From Clytia hemisphaerica (taxonomy: Eukaryota; Cnidaria; Hydrozoa; Leptothecata; Clytiidae), in NCBI GenBank assembly GCA_902728285.1, contig CACVBU010000749.1:210352-274351 (forward strand): 64,000 nt of DNA, read 5' to 3'. This document shows, one piece after another, positions 1 to 11,344 of this stretch. The notes beneath the pieces were generated by a model. It did not search any database, had not been told where the DNA came from, and was given only the letters and a program-made list of their open reading frames with translations. The stretch's first letter is position 1, and the number at the start of each line of letters is the position of its first letter. The translations under genes were made by a program, and so were the position numbers.

Positions 1-700
1 CCGCTGTCGCAAAATAGTCGCTTTGGAAAGCCATGGTTGTTGGAGAATCTGATAAATGACAAAATGAATGCTTCAGTTGAGTAGTCATCCATGGTTTTGA
101 TAGAAGTGGCTGATGTCGTGCAGCAGCAGAATACAGCTAGCCAAATCTTTACAGTCGTGCGTTTATGTAATGGTGAGTAGGCAAGGTAAGGATCTGAAAG
201 ATCAACTTGCGTGCCATAAAATGGTGGTGCAATGGTGATGCTGCATTGAGGGATTGGACCCATTGCTGCTTCAACGGTCTTTTTGGTGAGATAGCGACAT
301 CTTGTGCATTGCTTACTGATTTTCTTAGCAAGTTGACGTCCATTGATGATGTATGCGGATTTGAGAATTTAACGCAAAGTTGATTCAACACCAAAATGTT
401 TACAAACAGGATGGTTCCAGAGTACATCAAGTGCAAGGCTTTGAGCGACTGGGCTATCCTTGTCCAATACTGGTACGCAAAAGGTTGTTCCTGCCAGATC
501 TCGCATTGCTGATGTGAATCTTCCAGTAATGGTGACTTCGTCATCTGGCAAAATTCGACCAGTATAGATGAGAAGATCTCCTAAGCGTGATGTGAACTTC
601 TCATACCTTTTGGGTTCAATAAACTACACAATTTCTCGAGTTCCCATCCTGAAGTAGTATTGTCTTGATGCTTCAAGGTCTGCATCAGTCAGTGCCTTTG
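1..700 (-). pseudogene. BEL/Pao integrase, partial, multiply frame-shifted
   Basis: The HHCC zinc-binding region is recognisable near 370-440 (WNHPVCKHFGVESTLR). A CxxC-type stretch at 290-330 and the beginning of the RNase H-like integrase core run from about 230 to the left edge. These pieces lie in different frames: two overlapping ORFs cover 149-544 and 369-551. The integrase is therefore inactive here and continues beyond the window. Confidence 0.65.
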
Positions 701-705
701 ATATT

Positions 706-1407
706 TCAGCTTTCTTTAGAATGATGTTGCAGAATCGAACACAGTAAGCAAAGATTCTGATGGCTGAATGAATGACGCATGGGGTCGATGTGGTAACCAG
801 TGAAAGCGTATCTGTCTTTGACATCTGGTATTTGTTTGACAAAGTGGGCATCAAATTCTTTCTTGGCTTCAAATGAGTCTGCTTCATTAAGTTTGATTTC
901 TTCAGATGAAAGCATTGGAAAAGATGATTGAGGTAGTGTCATCCAAGGAAATCCGTTGATCCATGTTGAGTTTTGATTAACATCATTGATGGTGGCACCT
1001 TTCCTTGTACCGATGTTCGCTGCCATGTCTTCAGATTGAACATAGTACCATTCTTCCTTGGTTGTGAATCTAAGTGTTTCAATAACTCTATTTCTGGTCC
1101 AGAGCTTCAATGGTTTTTCGTTGTTTGATAACCAGTGAAGGCAGATTTGACTGTCAGTAAATTTGATGGAACTCTTCTGGTAGTTCTTGAATGATCTTCT
1201 GACTATTTCCCCAGTGTAAGCAGTTGTCAGAGCTGCATACAGTTCGGCTCTCGGCAGGCTCATATCTTTGGGAACAACACGTGTGCGAGCAAAGACAAGT
1301 TGACATGAGAATGAGCCGTCTCGTCTTTTGAATCTTGCGTAGACACAGGAACAGATCATTGATTTGCTGGCGTCCCCAAAGTTGAGTGTGTTGATGTCAA
1401 GGTTCAA
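706..1407 (-). pseudogene. BEL/Pao RNase H domain
   Basis: RNase H removes the RNA strand during reverse transcription. This 233-residue frame has FGDASKSMICSCVYARF with the first acidic residue, LPRAELYAAL with the conserved Glu, FTDSQICLHWLSN with the next Asp, and later SEDMAANIGTRKG. This matches the pattern of the same region in the second BEL copy (about 59.1-59.5 kb). The match to the retroelement frame fades in the last residues (from about 780 leftward), where another frame takes over. Confidence 0.8.
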
Positions 1408-1479
1408 TGCGTCCTCAGGAACTATTGCACGTTTGAATTTGATGGTGCCAATGCTTTTGATGAGTTAAAAGTTGGACTC

Positions 1480-2943
1480 TCATATTGGTCTAAGATCTTC
1501 AGGAATTGGATCATCCCAATCGAGCTTGCGTAGAACCAGTTGTTGAACGTCTAGTTTCAGAGATCCGATGATTGGAGCGACTTTGCCAGTCAAGTCGAAC
1601 ACTTCAGAAACCTTTGAAAAAAAAGGACGTCTGGTGAGCTGCTTTGGAATGATGTTGATTGTGTTTGACGGTTTCTTCCCACGTTGCTTCTTGGCGAAGT
1701 TGAGATCACCAATGTTGATTGATAATTTATCTTCTTTCACATGCCACCGCATTCCACCAACAAAAATGGTATCCCCATCGTCAGTAAGGTTATCTGGTGG
1801 ATCTTCCCCTGAGAATGTAACACCTTTTAGTCGGAAGCCTCCTCTGTTTAGGACTAGCTCCAACTCATCTGCTCGTTGGTGGGCGGCTTGTTGGTTGTCT
1901 TCCCCAGAAATGCAATCATCCACATAAATGTCGTCCTGGATAGTTTGATTGACATCAGGGTATTCTTCCTTTGACAATTGACCAACTTTTCGTAAACCGT
2001 AGACAGCTTGGTTACAGCTTGATCTGACACCATATATTAGGGTTTTTATGACCTTTTCTTCTGGTATGGATTCAGGATTGAGATCTTTGTTCCAAATATA
2101 GCGTTGGTATGACCATTGGGATTGATCTAGTTGAATGGTGTTGTACATTTTGCTTATGTCTGTGTGTAGTGCGATGCGATGCAATGACCAACGAATGAGG
2201 ATCTCCTGTAGCTTGTTGAGTTCGTTTCTTCCTTTGGCAAGCAAGTCATTGAGGCTGTGTCCAGATGGTGTTGCTTGTGAAGCATCAAAGACTACTCTGC
2301 ATGGGGTGCTGATGGAGTTACCTTTCCAGACAGCTCGCCAAGGACTGTGGTATTTGACGTGACACTTTTGAAGCATGTCTTGGGCGTCTTGTGGTAAGTC
2401 TTTGACGTATTCGACAAAACCCATTTGCTGTAGCTTTTGTTCTGATTGGATGACATCTAGTTTGTCTTGAGTATTGGCTGGTTGATTGAGTTTTCGAAGC
2501 TGCTGGCGATAAACTTTCATAGCCTGGTCTTTGTTTGGAGCAAGTTTGATTACTGGGTTCTCGATGAATGGAAGAGTGGCTGAAGTGGTTGAAGTTTCTA
2601 GGTAGACAGAAACTGATGACTTGATGAGGCTCTGTTTAATCTCTTCTTTGATACTGGTTGCATGATTTGTTTCGTGGTTTTTACATGAAGTACATATTCG
2701 ACATGTTGGACATCTGTAGCTAATCTCGCTTCCAGTAGATTCGACTTCCTCGAAGACTCTTTGTAGCTTGGATAGATGTGATTGAGATAAGTCATGATCT
2801 TCACATTGAATGATTGATGATCGATCTTCTCCTCCATATCCTAGAAGAGGAACGTTTGAGCTGGATTCTTGAAGTCGGTGGGTAAGGAAGATGGTAGGGA
2901 AGTTCTTGTGTGTTTCGGTAAAGACATTATGTGGTCCTCCCAA
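1480..2943 (-). pseudogene. BEL/Pao reverse transcriptase domain
   Basis: RNA-dependent DNA polymerase of the retroelement. The 487-residue ORF begins GGPHNVF, has a Cys-rich stretch (CRICTSCKNH) before the polymerase, then palm motifs including FDASQATPSGHSLND and the catalytic YVDD box at 1915-1926 (DDIYVDDCISGED). It ends DDPIPEDLRPI just before a stop at 1480. These features place it in the BEL/Pao RT clade. The domain itself is largely open but is out of frame with its neighbours on both sides. Confidence 0.88.
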
Positions 2944-3250
2944 CTACACCACGTTCTGCATTTGGACTGGCAAATGAAGATTCAAATAGTGTGAGTCCAG
3001 ATGGCAGTTGATGAATTGGTTTCGGTTGATACCTCATGTATTTCACTCCGATCATGAGATGGATCTCCCCTCCCACACAGGACGGAAGTTTTGGAAGGGT
3101 TTTGGTTCCACCAGATGACTTGTAGTGCTTGTGAATGTCTTCTTCAACTTGCTTCAACTGATAGATGGGAAACTCTGAGGTTATTTGCTTGAGACAGATG
3201 CCAAAAAGTGTGGTGGTACGTCCATCGTGAAGTGGTAGATCAACGTAGTA
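2927..3250 (-). pseudogene. BEL/Pao protease C-terminal part
   Basis: This is the continuation of the protease in the same frame as the gag-protease ORF, just after its in-frame TAA. Recognisable stretches are LPSCVGGEIHLMIGVKYMRY and IHQLPSGLTLFES, which have close counterparts in the pol ORF of the second BEL element (57.36-57.47 kb). Near 2935 the frame changes again and the RT domain starts in another frame at 2943. Fragment of a dead polyprotein. Confidence 0.7.
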
Positions 3251-4874
3251 TTATCCAAGTGATTTCATAGACATGTTACCAACGCCACCGAGTGGAGTTC
3301 GTCTATTGTCCCTCAGCTTGGCGTGAGGTCCGAGGAGTGCTACTGCCTTTTCAGACAATATAAAGTCGCTGCATCCGGAGTCGAAGAAGATATTGAGTTG
3401 GTTTCCATTGGCTTGAATTGATTGTAAAAGATAGATACCTCTGTTCTGGATGGAGTCTCGTGGAGAAGTTGTTGCCACGTGGGATGATTGAACATGGAAG
3501 GAGAGCTGGATTTCTCTGGAGAATGTTGGTAGGTTGGATGACTTCATACATCTCTCCTTGAAGTTGTCAAGAACTTCTTCTCTTTCAAGGAATTTGAGCA
3601 GACGTTCCCAAGTTCCCTTTTCATCTGGTTGATCGTCGTTGATACTTGACAGGAAACGTGTGAGGCGTGCATCTCCAAGGTGAGCATAGATTGTTGTAAG
3701 TGTCTCACTGTAGTAGAGGTTGGGTTCGATCTTGTGACGTCTCGCCATTGACATAACTTCTCGTAGCATGTTGGTGAAGGAGTTGATTGCGACAACTAAC
3801 TTCTCAGGATCCCTGATCTTTGATAGGTCGGACTTCGTCAACACTTGAACCTTCTTCATTAGCATGATCTTGGTGTCGCCATATGCAACTTTCGATCTCC
3901 TCCAGATCTCATCGATGTCGGTGAAGGTTCTCACTAACGTTAGGGCTGGCTCTGCTAAGAAGTTGTTCTTCAGAAGATCAGGCAGAAACTTGGCTGGCGT
4001 AGATTGTAAATAGAGTTTTTCAAAATTATCCTTGACTGTATAGAAGTCAACTGAAGAATCATACCCATGGAATTGGTCGAGTTTGATGTTCAGGTGTTCT
4101 TTGTTGTAGTGCAAATCTTTGTCGAGCTTTCTATACGATATCTCCTTGTTGACGTTTGTGATGAAGTTGTGTTTGAGAGAATCTAATTTTACAAATCTCT
4201 CACCAATGTTCTTCACTAATAACAATGTCTCTGCTTTTGTGATTGGGGATTGCAGGACTTCTTCGTACTTTTGGGATAACTTTTCGAACCTCTTGACGAT
4301 GGAGCTGTTTTCGTTCTTAAGTTGGACAAGTTCAACATCACTTACATCGTCAAGTTTCAGGTCAAACTGTGTCTTGAGCTGAAACATGGTGCGGTCCAGT
4401 GTTTCGAGAGCAAAAAAAGTAGTAGATTCTTTAGCTGTTGATTCACTTGATTGTTTCACATGGGTTGAGTTTCGCTTTGTAGTCGATAGCTTCCTTGATG
4501 GCATTTGAGATGGAGTCGTAACATTTGCTGATGGATAAGCGTAGGACATCATCAGCGTTGACGTCTTTGAGTTTTTGGCGGATAGATGTGCGATGACTCT
4601 TGTGTTCTTTGATGAGGTCATTAACTTCTTGTGATGTGACACATGCACTAAGTGGACTTTCATTGATCAGGTCATTTGGCTCATCTATCAGGTCTGTTAT
4701 ATCAGAGTTGGTTGTGTCAGACTCTGACATGGTTGGTGAAGGTACGTTTGAAATGTCTGATTGGTCAGTAGGCGCAACTTCAGATTGAGGGTCTGGTTTG
4801 TATACGACTTGTCCAGTTGAACCAAGTATATCGTACTTAATTGGTCTGATATTACGTTTAGGTCTTGATGACAT
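3251..4874 (-). pseudogene. BEL/Pao gag plus start of aspartic protease (frame-shifted, zinc-knuckle region missing)
   Basis: Gag is the structural protein that packages the element RNA; the protease would process the polyprotein. The N-terminus starts at 4874 (MSSRPKRN...) in one frame; from about 4660 leftward the coding continues in another, so there is a frameshift between 4443 and 4663. The central part carries the gag domain typical of BEL elements (DUF1759-like; FHGYDSSVDFY, then FLPDLLKNNFL). The C-terminal part reaches the protease motif FFDSGCSDF near 3380. In the related copy at 55-57 kb a Cys/His-rich segment lies between gag and protease. Here the gag helices run almost directly into the protease, so that segment is gone. 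The ORF ends at an in-frame TAA at 3251-3253. Confidence 0.8.
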
Positions 4875-4879
4875 AAAGG

Positions 4880-5640
4880 TTGAATGAAGATAGATTTATG
4901 TACCTTGTTGAAGTGATTTGAAGTGGGCGTGTCACGATGATGATCAGCGTGATACAGTAGGTTGATTCTATCGGTTTAGTTGATTGGTCGATAGATACAT
5001 TTGGTTGAGTGATTGATTAATTCGGTTGAGTGATCGATTAATTTAGTTGAGTTGGATTTGATTGGATTGGTTGGATGATCTGAGTCTGTTTGAATGTTGT
5101 CTATCGGGTGCTTCACAGACTATCACAAATTGGTTATGTGCTTAGAACCATTTATTGAGAGAGGTTCAAACTGAAATAGATACAAATGAGTTTTATAAAT
5201 AACCGGAAAATAAATAAAATTGGATGGGTATGAACGAAATCTAAGTCTATGTATAAGTTGAGTCTAAATTGAGTTGAAAAATTCATGAATTCATGAATTC
5301 ATGAAAAATATCTTAGTCCAAAAGTTTGAAAAAAAGTCCAAATATCTGAAAACATGTCCCTAACCTAGGCTAACCTAAAGTTCATTCAAGGCGAGGCACA
5401 ATGCAAACAAAGAAATAAAAAGAGAAAAAACATGAAAAACAACGTACCAGAGTGGCCAGAAGTGACAGCTGGAAGCTGACCAAGATGGCTGAAAGCCAAA
5501 TGACTATGTCCAAACGTAGACAAAGTCTGAATGTGCAAAATTGAATTGACAATTGAAAATTGAATTTGAAGTTTTGATCCAACATCATGTCTTGACTCTT
5601 CAAGGACTTATGAGTGAATGAACTGAGTGAGAAGTGATCC
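4880..5640. other. Non-coding, probable leader and 5' LTR of the left BEL element
   Basis: No ORF with coding character. It contains short simple repeats (TTGATTGGTTGATTGA-like at 4970-5070, and three tandem GAATTCAT units around 5280-5304). The position just upstream of gag on the minus strand suggests LTR and leader, but no second LTR is present to confirm it. Confidence 0.4.
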
Positions 5641-5927
5641 TATATTCATATAAAATATTGATAATGTCATCGTAAATGTACTTGAAATGGTTTGGAAATA
5701 ATATATGTACAAGAAATGGTTTGGATCTAGCAAAATGGTAGCAAAAATGTAAACAAAAATTAGTCTGTAAAAATGCTAAATGAAAATGGTAGATAAAGTA
5801 ACAAGAAATTTAAAAGTAAAATTATTCATTATTTTTGGTGCTTTTTAGCTCAAGTTTTATAAATTTTTATCTGGTTATTCAACAGGAGTATTAAAAAAGG
5901 ACTCCTAAATTAAATAGAATAATTGGT

Positions 5928-6883
5928 TTGTTCACTGAATGTATACCCATTGAGGTTTTGACGGCACTAAATTGGTTTTTATTATGTTTTAGTTTAACAG
6001 TAGTTAACGTCAGGGGGAAGCGGGGAAGACAGGTTCCTGTACTGGTCAACCTGGCCGAGGAGAATGCAATTGCCACACTTATCAAATACAGATCAACAAT
6101 TGGAATTCCCGAATCGAACCCATTCGTTTTTGCTTGCCCCACACGAGACTCGCAGAATGCTTTGCGGGGAAACCCCGAGATGATAAAAGTACTGAAGAAT
6201 GTCGAGAATCTAAAGTTCGCAGAGGGAATCCGCTCAACTGAGCTACGTAAGTATTGTGCTACTGTTACTCAGATAGCTGATTTGAATTAAGGAGATCTCA
6301 AATGGCTGATCATATGGGTCATAATATTGATGTGCACCGCGAATTCTACCGGCTGAGAGAGTCCACTATAGAGCTCGCCAAGGTGTTGAGAATCTTGTTG
6401 GCAATCGACGAACTACTAGAAAGAAAAAGTCTGAAATCGACGTTGAAGGTAGGTTCTCAATTAAAATTTTTTGGATCCTTACTTTGTAACAAAGTCTGTC
6501 TAAAAGAGAGGGATGTTTACATGCTTGATCACGATTCGAGTATTTTCCAAAAACGCACTGTGGCGGAGTACTATTAAAATTGTCATTAGAAAGTCTGAGG
6601 CTGTAAAAGCATTTTGATATTTATGAGAGATATTTTTTGTTCGATTTCTAGAAACAAGAGCATAAAAACTTTTTATATAAATGTTTTACTAACGGTTTTT
6701 TGTCATATTTGTTTTAAATCGATCATTTTGAATTTACTTCAGATTTGCCACCCATCTTACCCGCCGGATAATTCGAGTGACGACGATGACGAGGAAATCG
6801 AAGGGTCGGATGAAGAGGCAGGAAAACAGATGGATGAAGGAGAACTTTTACTTGGCGTGGCCCCTATGCAAGAGGAGATATGA
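5928..6883 (+). pseudogene. Tyrosine recombinase/integrase-like C-terminal remnant (Crypton-like)
   Basis: Tyrosine recombinases cut and rejoin DNA through a covalent Tyr intermediate. The segment shows a basic stretch (VRGKRGRQVPVLV), NPFVFACPTRDSQN, then STELRKYCAT where the family has an RKxxxT box, and MADHMGHNIDVHREFYRL, which holds the GH...Y signature of the active-site end. The order resembles the recombinase-like domain common in uncharacterised coral, mollusc and fish proteins. A TAA at about 6288 and a one-base frame change just after it (the GH...Y part is in the frame starting at 6302) separate the halves. After an intron-like gap, a region from about 6743, preceded by CTTCAG, encodes a very acidic tail (SSDDDDEEIEGSDEE) ending at 6883. 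I read it as a decayed gene fragment, family assignment moderate. Confidence 0.5.
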
Positions 6884-6899
6884 TTCAATTTTTCGGAGA

Positions 6900-8009
6900 C
6901 TTCATCAAAAATTATGTTCTTACTCACTCCTATAAATCGCCCAGGCAAAATACCTAAAACCCCCATCTTTGACCGTACTTTGTGAACCATGGTTTTAAGC
7001 TTCCTATGGACCTATAGATTAATCTTTAGAATAGTTCACAGGCTGAATTTAAAAATTCGGTGGGTTTAGTCCATCATCATTTTTCGATCTGTTGAATGTT
7101 TACTGACTTTGAAAAATCCACTTGTAAAGGGGGTTTGTCAGTAATAAACCCAAAAATATGTTTGTAAGCTCATGACAGAATAAACTGCGTTCGCACCCCT
7201 CCCTGATATTTGATGGGGACTTTAAAATTTGAAATTTGCCATAAACAGGTTAGAAACTGTCTCGTTGTTTTCAAATAAGGGGAGACCTTATGTTTAGGGG
7301 AGCCCCATGTTTAGAAGAGCTGAAGTTTGACACCGAAGTTCAGGGACCTAAACTGGGTCTGGAACTATCTGGAATCGTACCGTTTTTCTTGTTTTCTAAA
7401 AGATTTTGATATTAAGGTTACATTTAAAGATTTTTGCCTGCGGTGCCCCTAGCAGACACTTGTCGTTAATATTTGTTCTACAACTACATAAAATTACTTA
7501 CCTGGTAATATTGAATTGATCTTGCGCGAGATCTTTTATACAAAGGCAATATTTCTCTAGACCCATAGTGTCCTAGTTGGTTGGTTGACCCTCTTTCATT
7601 CCCCACTCTAGAGTTTGATAAACTTCTTTGCCCCTCCCCCCTTCAAATTATTAACAAAGCCCTGGAGTCGTTTTTAACCAAAAGTTGACATTATTACATG
7701 TAAATCAATGTTTTCCTAGAAAGGCAAGGGCCAGCAAAGGCAAACCCAGTTTATTCTAGCGATTTGAAACCTGAAATCTGTTCCCTGACCAATGATTTTC
7801 AGTAACCTTATGATTTAGTGTTTTTTATTCATACGTCTTATGATATTTCAAAACTGTTAGAATTGCGACCATGACCAGCTAGTTAGCATTGCCCAAAGCA
7901 CACTTTCTTAAAAAAAACTTAAATCCATTAGTTTGAATATATATGACATAGTAGTAAGTTTTGGCTGAGGCTCGGCCGTTCCTAATTTTTTGATTTTTAG
8001 GCATGGATA
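6900..8009. other. No gene seen
   Basis: AT-rich sequence without a convincing ORF or exon. It has scattered C-rich/G-rich short stretches, for example around 7620, and nothing I can name. Confidence 0.5.
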
Positions 8010-9984
8010 TTTGTGGAACGTGCCTCAAACGTGCGTTCCGCATCCTTTGGCAAGATCTGCGTACGCGGGACGTAAATTTGTATTAGTTCGAGAAATGCTA
8101 CCGATTTGACTCACGAAAAAACCCCGAGCAAAGTAGACTTTTCTTTTTTTATAAAATAAAAGTGTTTTTAAAATTATATCGAGTTTGACTATCCAATCAA
8201 GTGCGAGATGTTTGTTTTTGTGTCGTTGCTGCTACTTTCACTTTTGCACACTTGCGAAACAAAGATGGCGATTTTTGTCAAGACAGGATCCTGCTGATTT
8301 TTTAGTTTTAAACTGGAGGGCATCTTTTGCTTGTAAAATAACGTTGATGCTGTTCACACTTATTGTAAATTTTACTCGAGTATCATTCTTGGGGTTTTTT
8401 ACCACTACCTCTGGGAGAAGAGAGCTGTCCTACCATCCACTCGCTAATGTGACAATGTGTGTGGCTGTTGGCTGTTTTTTTGTTGTTGTCAGCTGAAATG
8501 TTCGATAAATGGTTTGACAGATGGTTGCTTACCTTGTGGCATCCATACTACATGGCACATTTTTGTGACAAGTGATTGGAGTAACCATTCCTACTACATC
8601 AATTGATCTCATTGAAAACTATTTTTATGGCTTGAGATCAAACCAAATATCTGCAATAGTCAAGTCAGATTTAAAGCAACATTTGGATTTCGAAATAATT
8701 TAACATTTAGACTTTATAATTTCATTGGAAGTGTCATGTCATGGTTAAACTTTACATTCAGCCGAACAATGATTATTTTGTTATGTTGTCAATACACGGT
8801 TAAACGTATTTAAGTAAACGCTTTTATGAAAAGGATGATACATACGCCATCGAATATTGGGTGATTGTGGTCAGTAACATTTGTTGAGGAGGTATGCTAC
8901 GAAGAACAGACACGTTATTTTTTAATTGACCTTGTTATCAGAGTTTTTGACTTTTCTAAAAAAGCGATGCCTTGTGGGATTGTTTCGAGTGTATTACAAA
9001 TAATATCTCTTTTAGGAACTCCTCGAGGGAATTCTATTGTAATACACATCGCTTTTTTAGAAAAATGAAAAACTCCAATAAGGTCTATTATTCGACACGA
9101 CATTCAGAAAGACTTTGTTGTAGTTTGAGATCAAGCAAACGCAAACATTACCAGATTCCCATCAAGATTCAATATTAATATTATGTAGCTACGTATAATA
9201 TAATGCAACACAAGAAGGAGGACAAATTGTGAATGTTTTGGTACATCCTGTAGATGACTGATGTTGTTTTTTCTGAAAGCTAGATCTTCTAGTGTGACTA
9301 ACTGTTTGTGTGTGACATGTGATGCTTTTAATGACATTAACTTTTACATGTTAAGGCAGCAATCAGAAAATTTCAAATTCACTGCTGCTGGTGGTCATTA
9401 TTCAGTTCAAACACTTTAAATAATTTCCAAATTCCAAAAGCTCTTTCACAGTATTTTTCTCAAAATTCTTGAACATGTTACTGGCAAAATGAAATGCATG
9501 GCGAGGTTCGCGATCGCTGCCTTATAATATTGGAATGTTTCAAGGGGTTTGAAGTCATTGCATGATTTGCTTTTTTGATTGCATGAATGTATGAAAACTA
9601 GTAGTTAATTATAAATTAGTGATATTTTTGTAAAAATGGATTCTATTTGTTACCACTTTTAGTATGACATCCTAAACTATCAAAGTATCTATTACAATGT
9701 CACATTTACTGTAATATTTTAAAACTACAGAATCAAAACAATGACGAGAAAGACTACATTATTACTATAAACTACACATTGTGTTATTCTATTTATGACT
9801 TCATTACTTTTTCCAACATCCTCTTCTTTGACATTATTGTTATGACACACTGGCAATAAATTCTTGGTGAAATGAAAGGTCTTATTAGTTTGTTTTTTAA
9901 ATTCTCTATTAATAATGGAGTCGTTGATTTCTTATACATTTTGAAATTTCTTCGCTTTGCGAAAACAGAACGCTCGTTCCGTAA
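8010..9984. mobile_element. Non-autonomous DNA element, copy 1 of 2
   Basis: Matches 16636-18725 almost end to end with scattered substitutions and small indels, in the same orientation. Shared landmarks are CATCCTTTGGCAAGATCTGC near the left end, the segment ATTAATATTATGTAGCTACG in the middle and GCTCGTTCC at the right end. The ends are short inverted repeats: TTGTGGAACG on the left and, on the complement, TTACGGAACGAGCG on the right. No transposase is encoded. The ORFs inside (for example 8185-8496) are not conserved in length between copies and look spurious. Target-site duplication not resolved. Confidence 0.6.
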
Positions 9985-10494
9985 GCCCTTATTATATGTT
10001 GATTTTATAACTGAATAAAACGGTTTTTACTTTTTTCTCTTTGAGTATCCTGATGTAATGTTTTTTATGTGGCTTTTAAAACAGACAACAACACCTGAAA
10101 TTTTGATTTTGGTTAGTTGGGACTGGTTTATATTTGTTAAGATGGTTTCATTTCGTCATTTCCGTTTTGAAGTTTTTGTATTTTTTCGAAAGATTTTTTC
10201 TTGATATTTTGGTCAAAATTTCATTTTCTTAAATTTTGTTCCCGATGTTTTTGTTTCGTTTTCAAGATGGTGGACGAGTTACTGTCTCTTTTACAAGCCT
10301 TGCTTTTTGAAACTTATCATAGGTAATTCTCTTCCTTCTTACAGATTCACTAAAGTTTTATCGAGTGTTTACTTTATACTAGCCATAACTTTTCATTAAG
10401 ATGCCGCCGCAGCAAAACGAACGCATAGAGTTGAATTTGCGTTCAAAAGGAATGATCTTTTTTTTTATTTATTTTTTTTATGAAGATTTACAGT

Positions 10495-11340
10495 CCAGGC
10501 ACACAAGGGCCGATCTATCGTCTACAATTACAAAGATCTTGATTCGTAGCGCAATGGATGTTCCATCCATGCCTTGGTTAGTTCTTCTTTGAACGCTTTG
10601 ATGCTAGTAGCGTTAACAGTCTCTTTTGGTAGCTGGTTCCATGCTGTCACACATCGATAGTAAAACGACTTGGTCTGGACACCTCTAAATCCATCGTCTG
10701 CAAAGTTTCGTATCAGTTCGTAATCGTGAGTTCGAGATGGACGCACCCTGCGAATAAGCTTTCCAACTGTGGTGTCCTTATCGTAGAAGTGCAAGTGTTT
10801 GTAGATCTGAACCATGTCTCCGAAGTGTCTTTGAATTTGAGAGAAGGCAAGTCAAGTTTTCGTTGGCGCTGCTCGTATGGTAGATTACTTAACCTTCTGA
10901 CCATCCTAGTGGCACGTCGTTGAACGCCCTCAATTAAGTTGATGTCCTTACGTAGTTTTGGTGACCATACAGATTGGGCATACTCGAGATGAGGCCGGAC
11001 AAAAGTTGTGTACAGAGTGAAGAAAGTTTTAAGGCTAAGGTCTTCGAAACCTCTTCTGATGACTCCTAGAATGGAATTTGCTTTTTTCTCTTGTTTTGAT
11101 ATGTGTTCTTCAAAGGATAAGTCAGAGTTTATCAGAACACCGAGATCTTTTTCAACGAAAACATGTTCAAGTTTTTCACCTCTAAGTGAATAAGGGTGCG
11201 CGTGGACAATATTCCAATATTTACCGAGAGTGAGAACGTGGCACTTATCTGGGTGAAATCTTAATAGCCAATCATTTGACTACTTTTCAAGTTTGTGTAT
11301 GTCTTATTGGATAGCCAATGAGTCCTCAATCGAGTTGACT
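10495..11340 (-). pseudogene. CR1/L2/Jockey-like non-LTR retrotransposon reverse transcriptase, C-terminal fragment
   Basis: On the minus strand the segment encodes the C-terminal part of a non-LTR RT protein: FHPDKCHVLTLG, then EKDLGVLINSDLSFEEHIS, FVRPHLEYAQSVWSPK, INLIEGVQRRATR, LPSLKF and finally VTAWNQLPKETVNATSIKAF. The motif order VRPxLEYA, QRRATR, WNxLP is diagnostic of this class. The frame changes at about 10815. The fragment lacks the catalytic palm and the endonuclease, so it is a 5'-truncated, dead copy, as usual for non-LTR elements. A second fragment of the same family lies at 41220-42416. Confidence 0.8.
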
Positions 11341-11344
11341 TATC

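Larger units (their letters stand above)
1..5640 (-). mobile_element. BEL/Pao LTR retrotransposon, decayed, truncated by window edge
   Basis: On the minus strand the order is gag, aspartic protease, reverse transcriptase, RNase H and integrase, the standard BEL/Pao order. The integrase runs off the left edge, so the 3' end and 3' LTR are missing. Coding starts near 4874; the roughly 760 bases to its right have no ORF and should hold the leader and 5' LTR. Without the second LTR I cannot place the boundary, so 5640 is a guess. Coding is interrupted by several frame changes and an in-frame stop, so this copy is dead. It is clearly related to, but not the same family as, the element at 54125-62019. 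Confidence 0.85.

Noticed and set aside
1568-2362. Plus-strand ORFs opposite the left BEL RT
   Set aside because: Shadows of the minus-strand RT coding sequence.
8185-8496. ORF in copy 1 and its counterpart 16831-17103 in copy 2
   Set aside because: Lengths and C-termini differ between the copies through frame-changing indels, so there is no sign of selection for protein.
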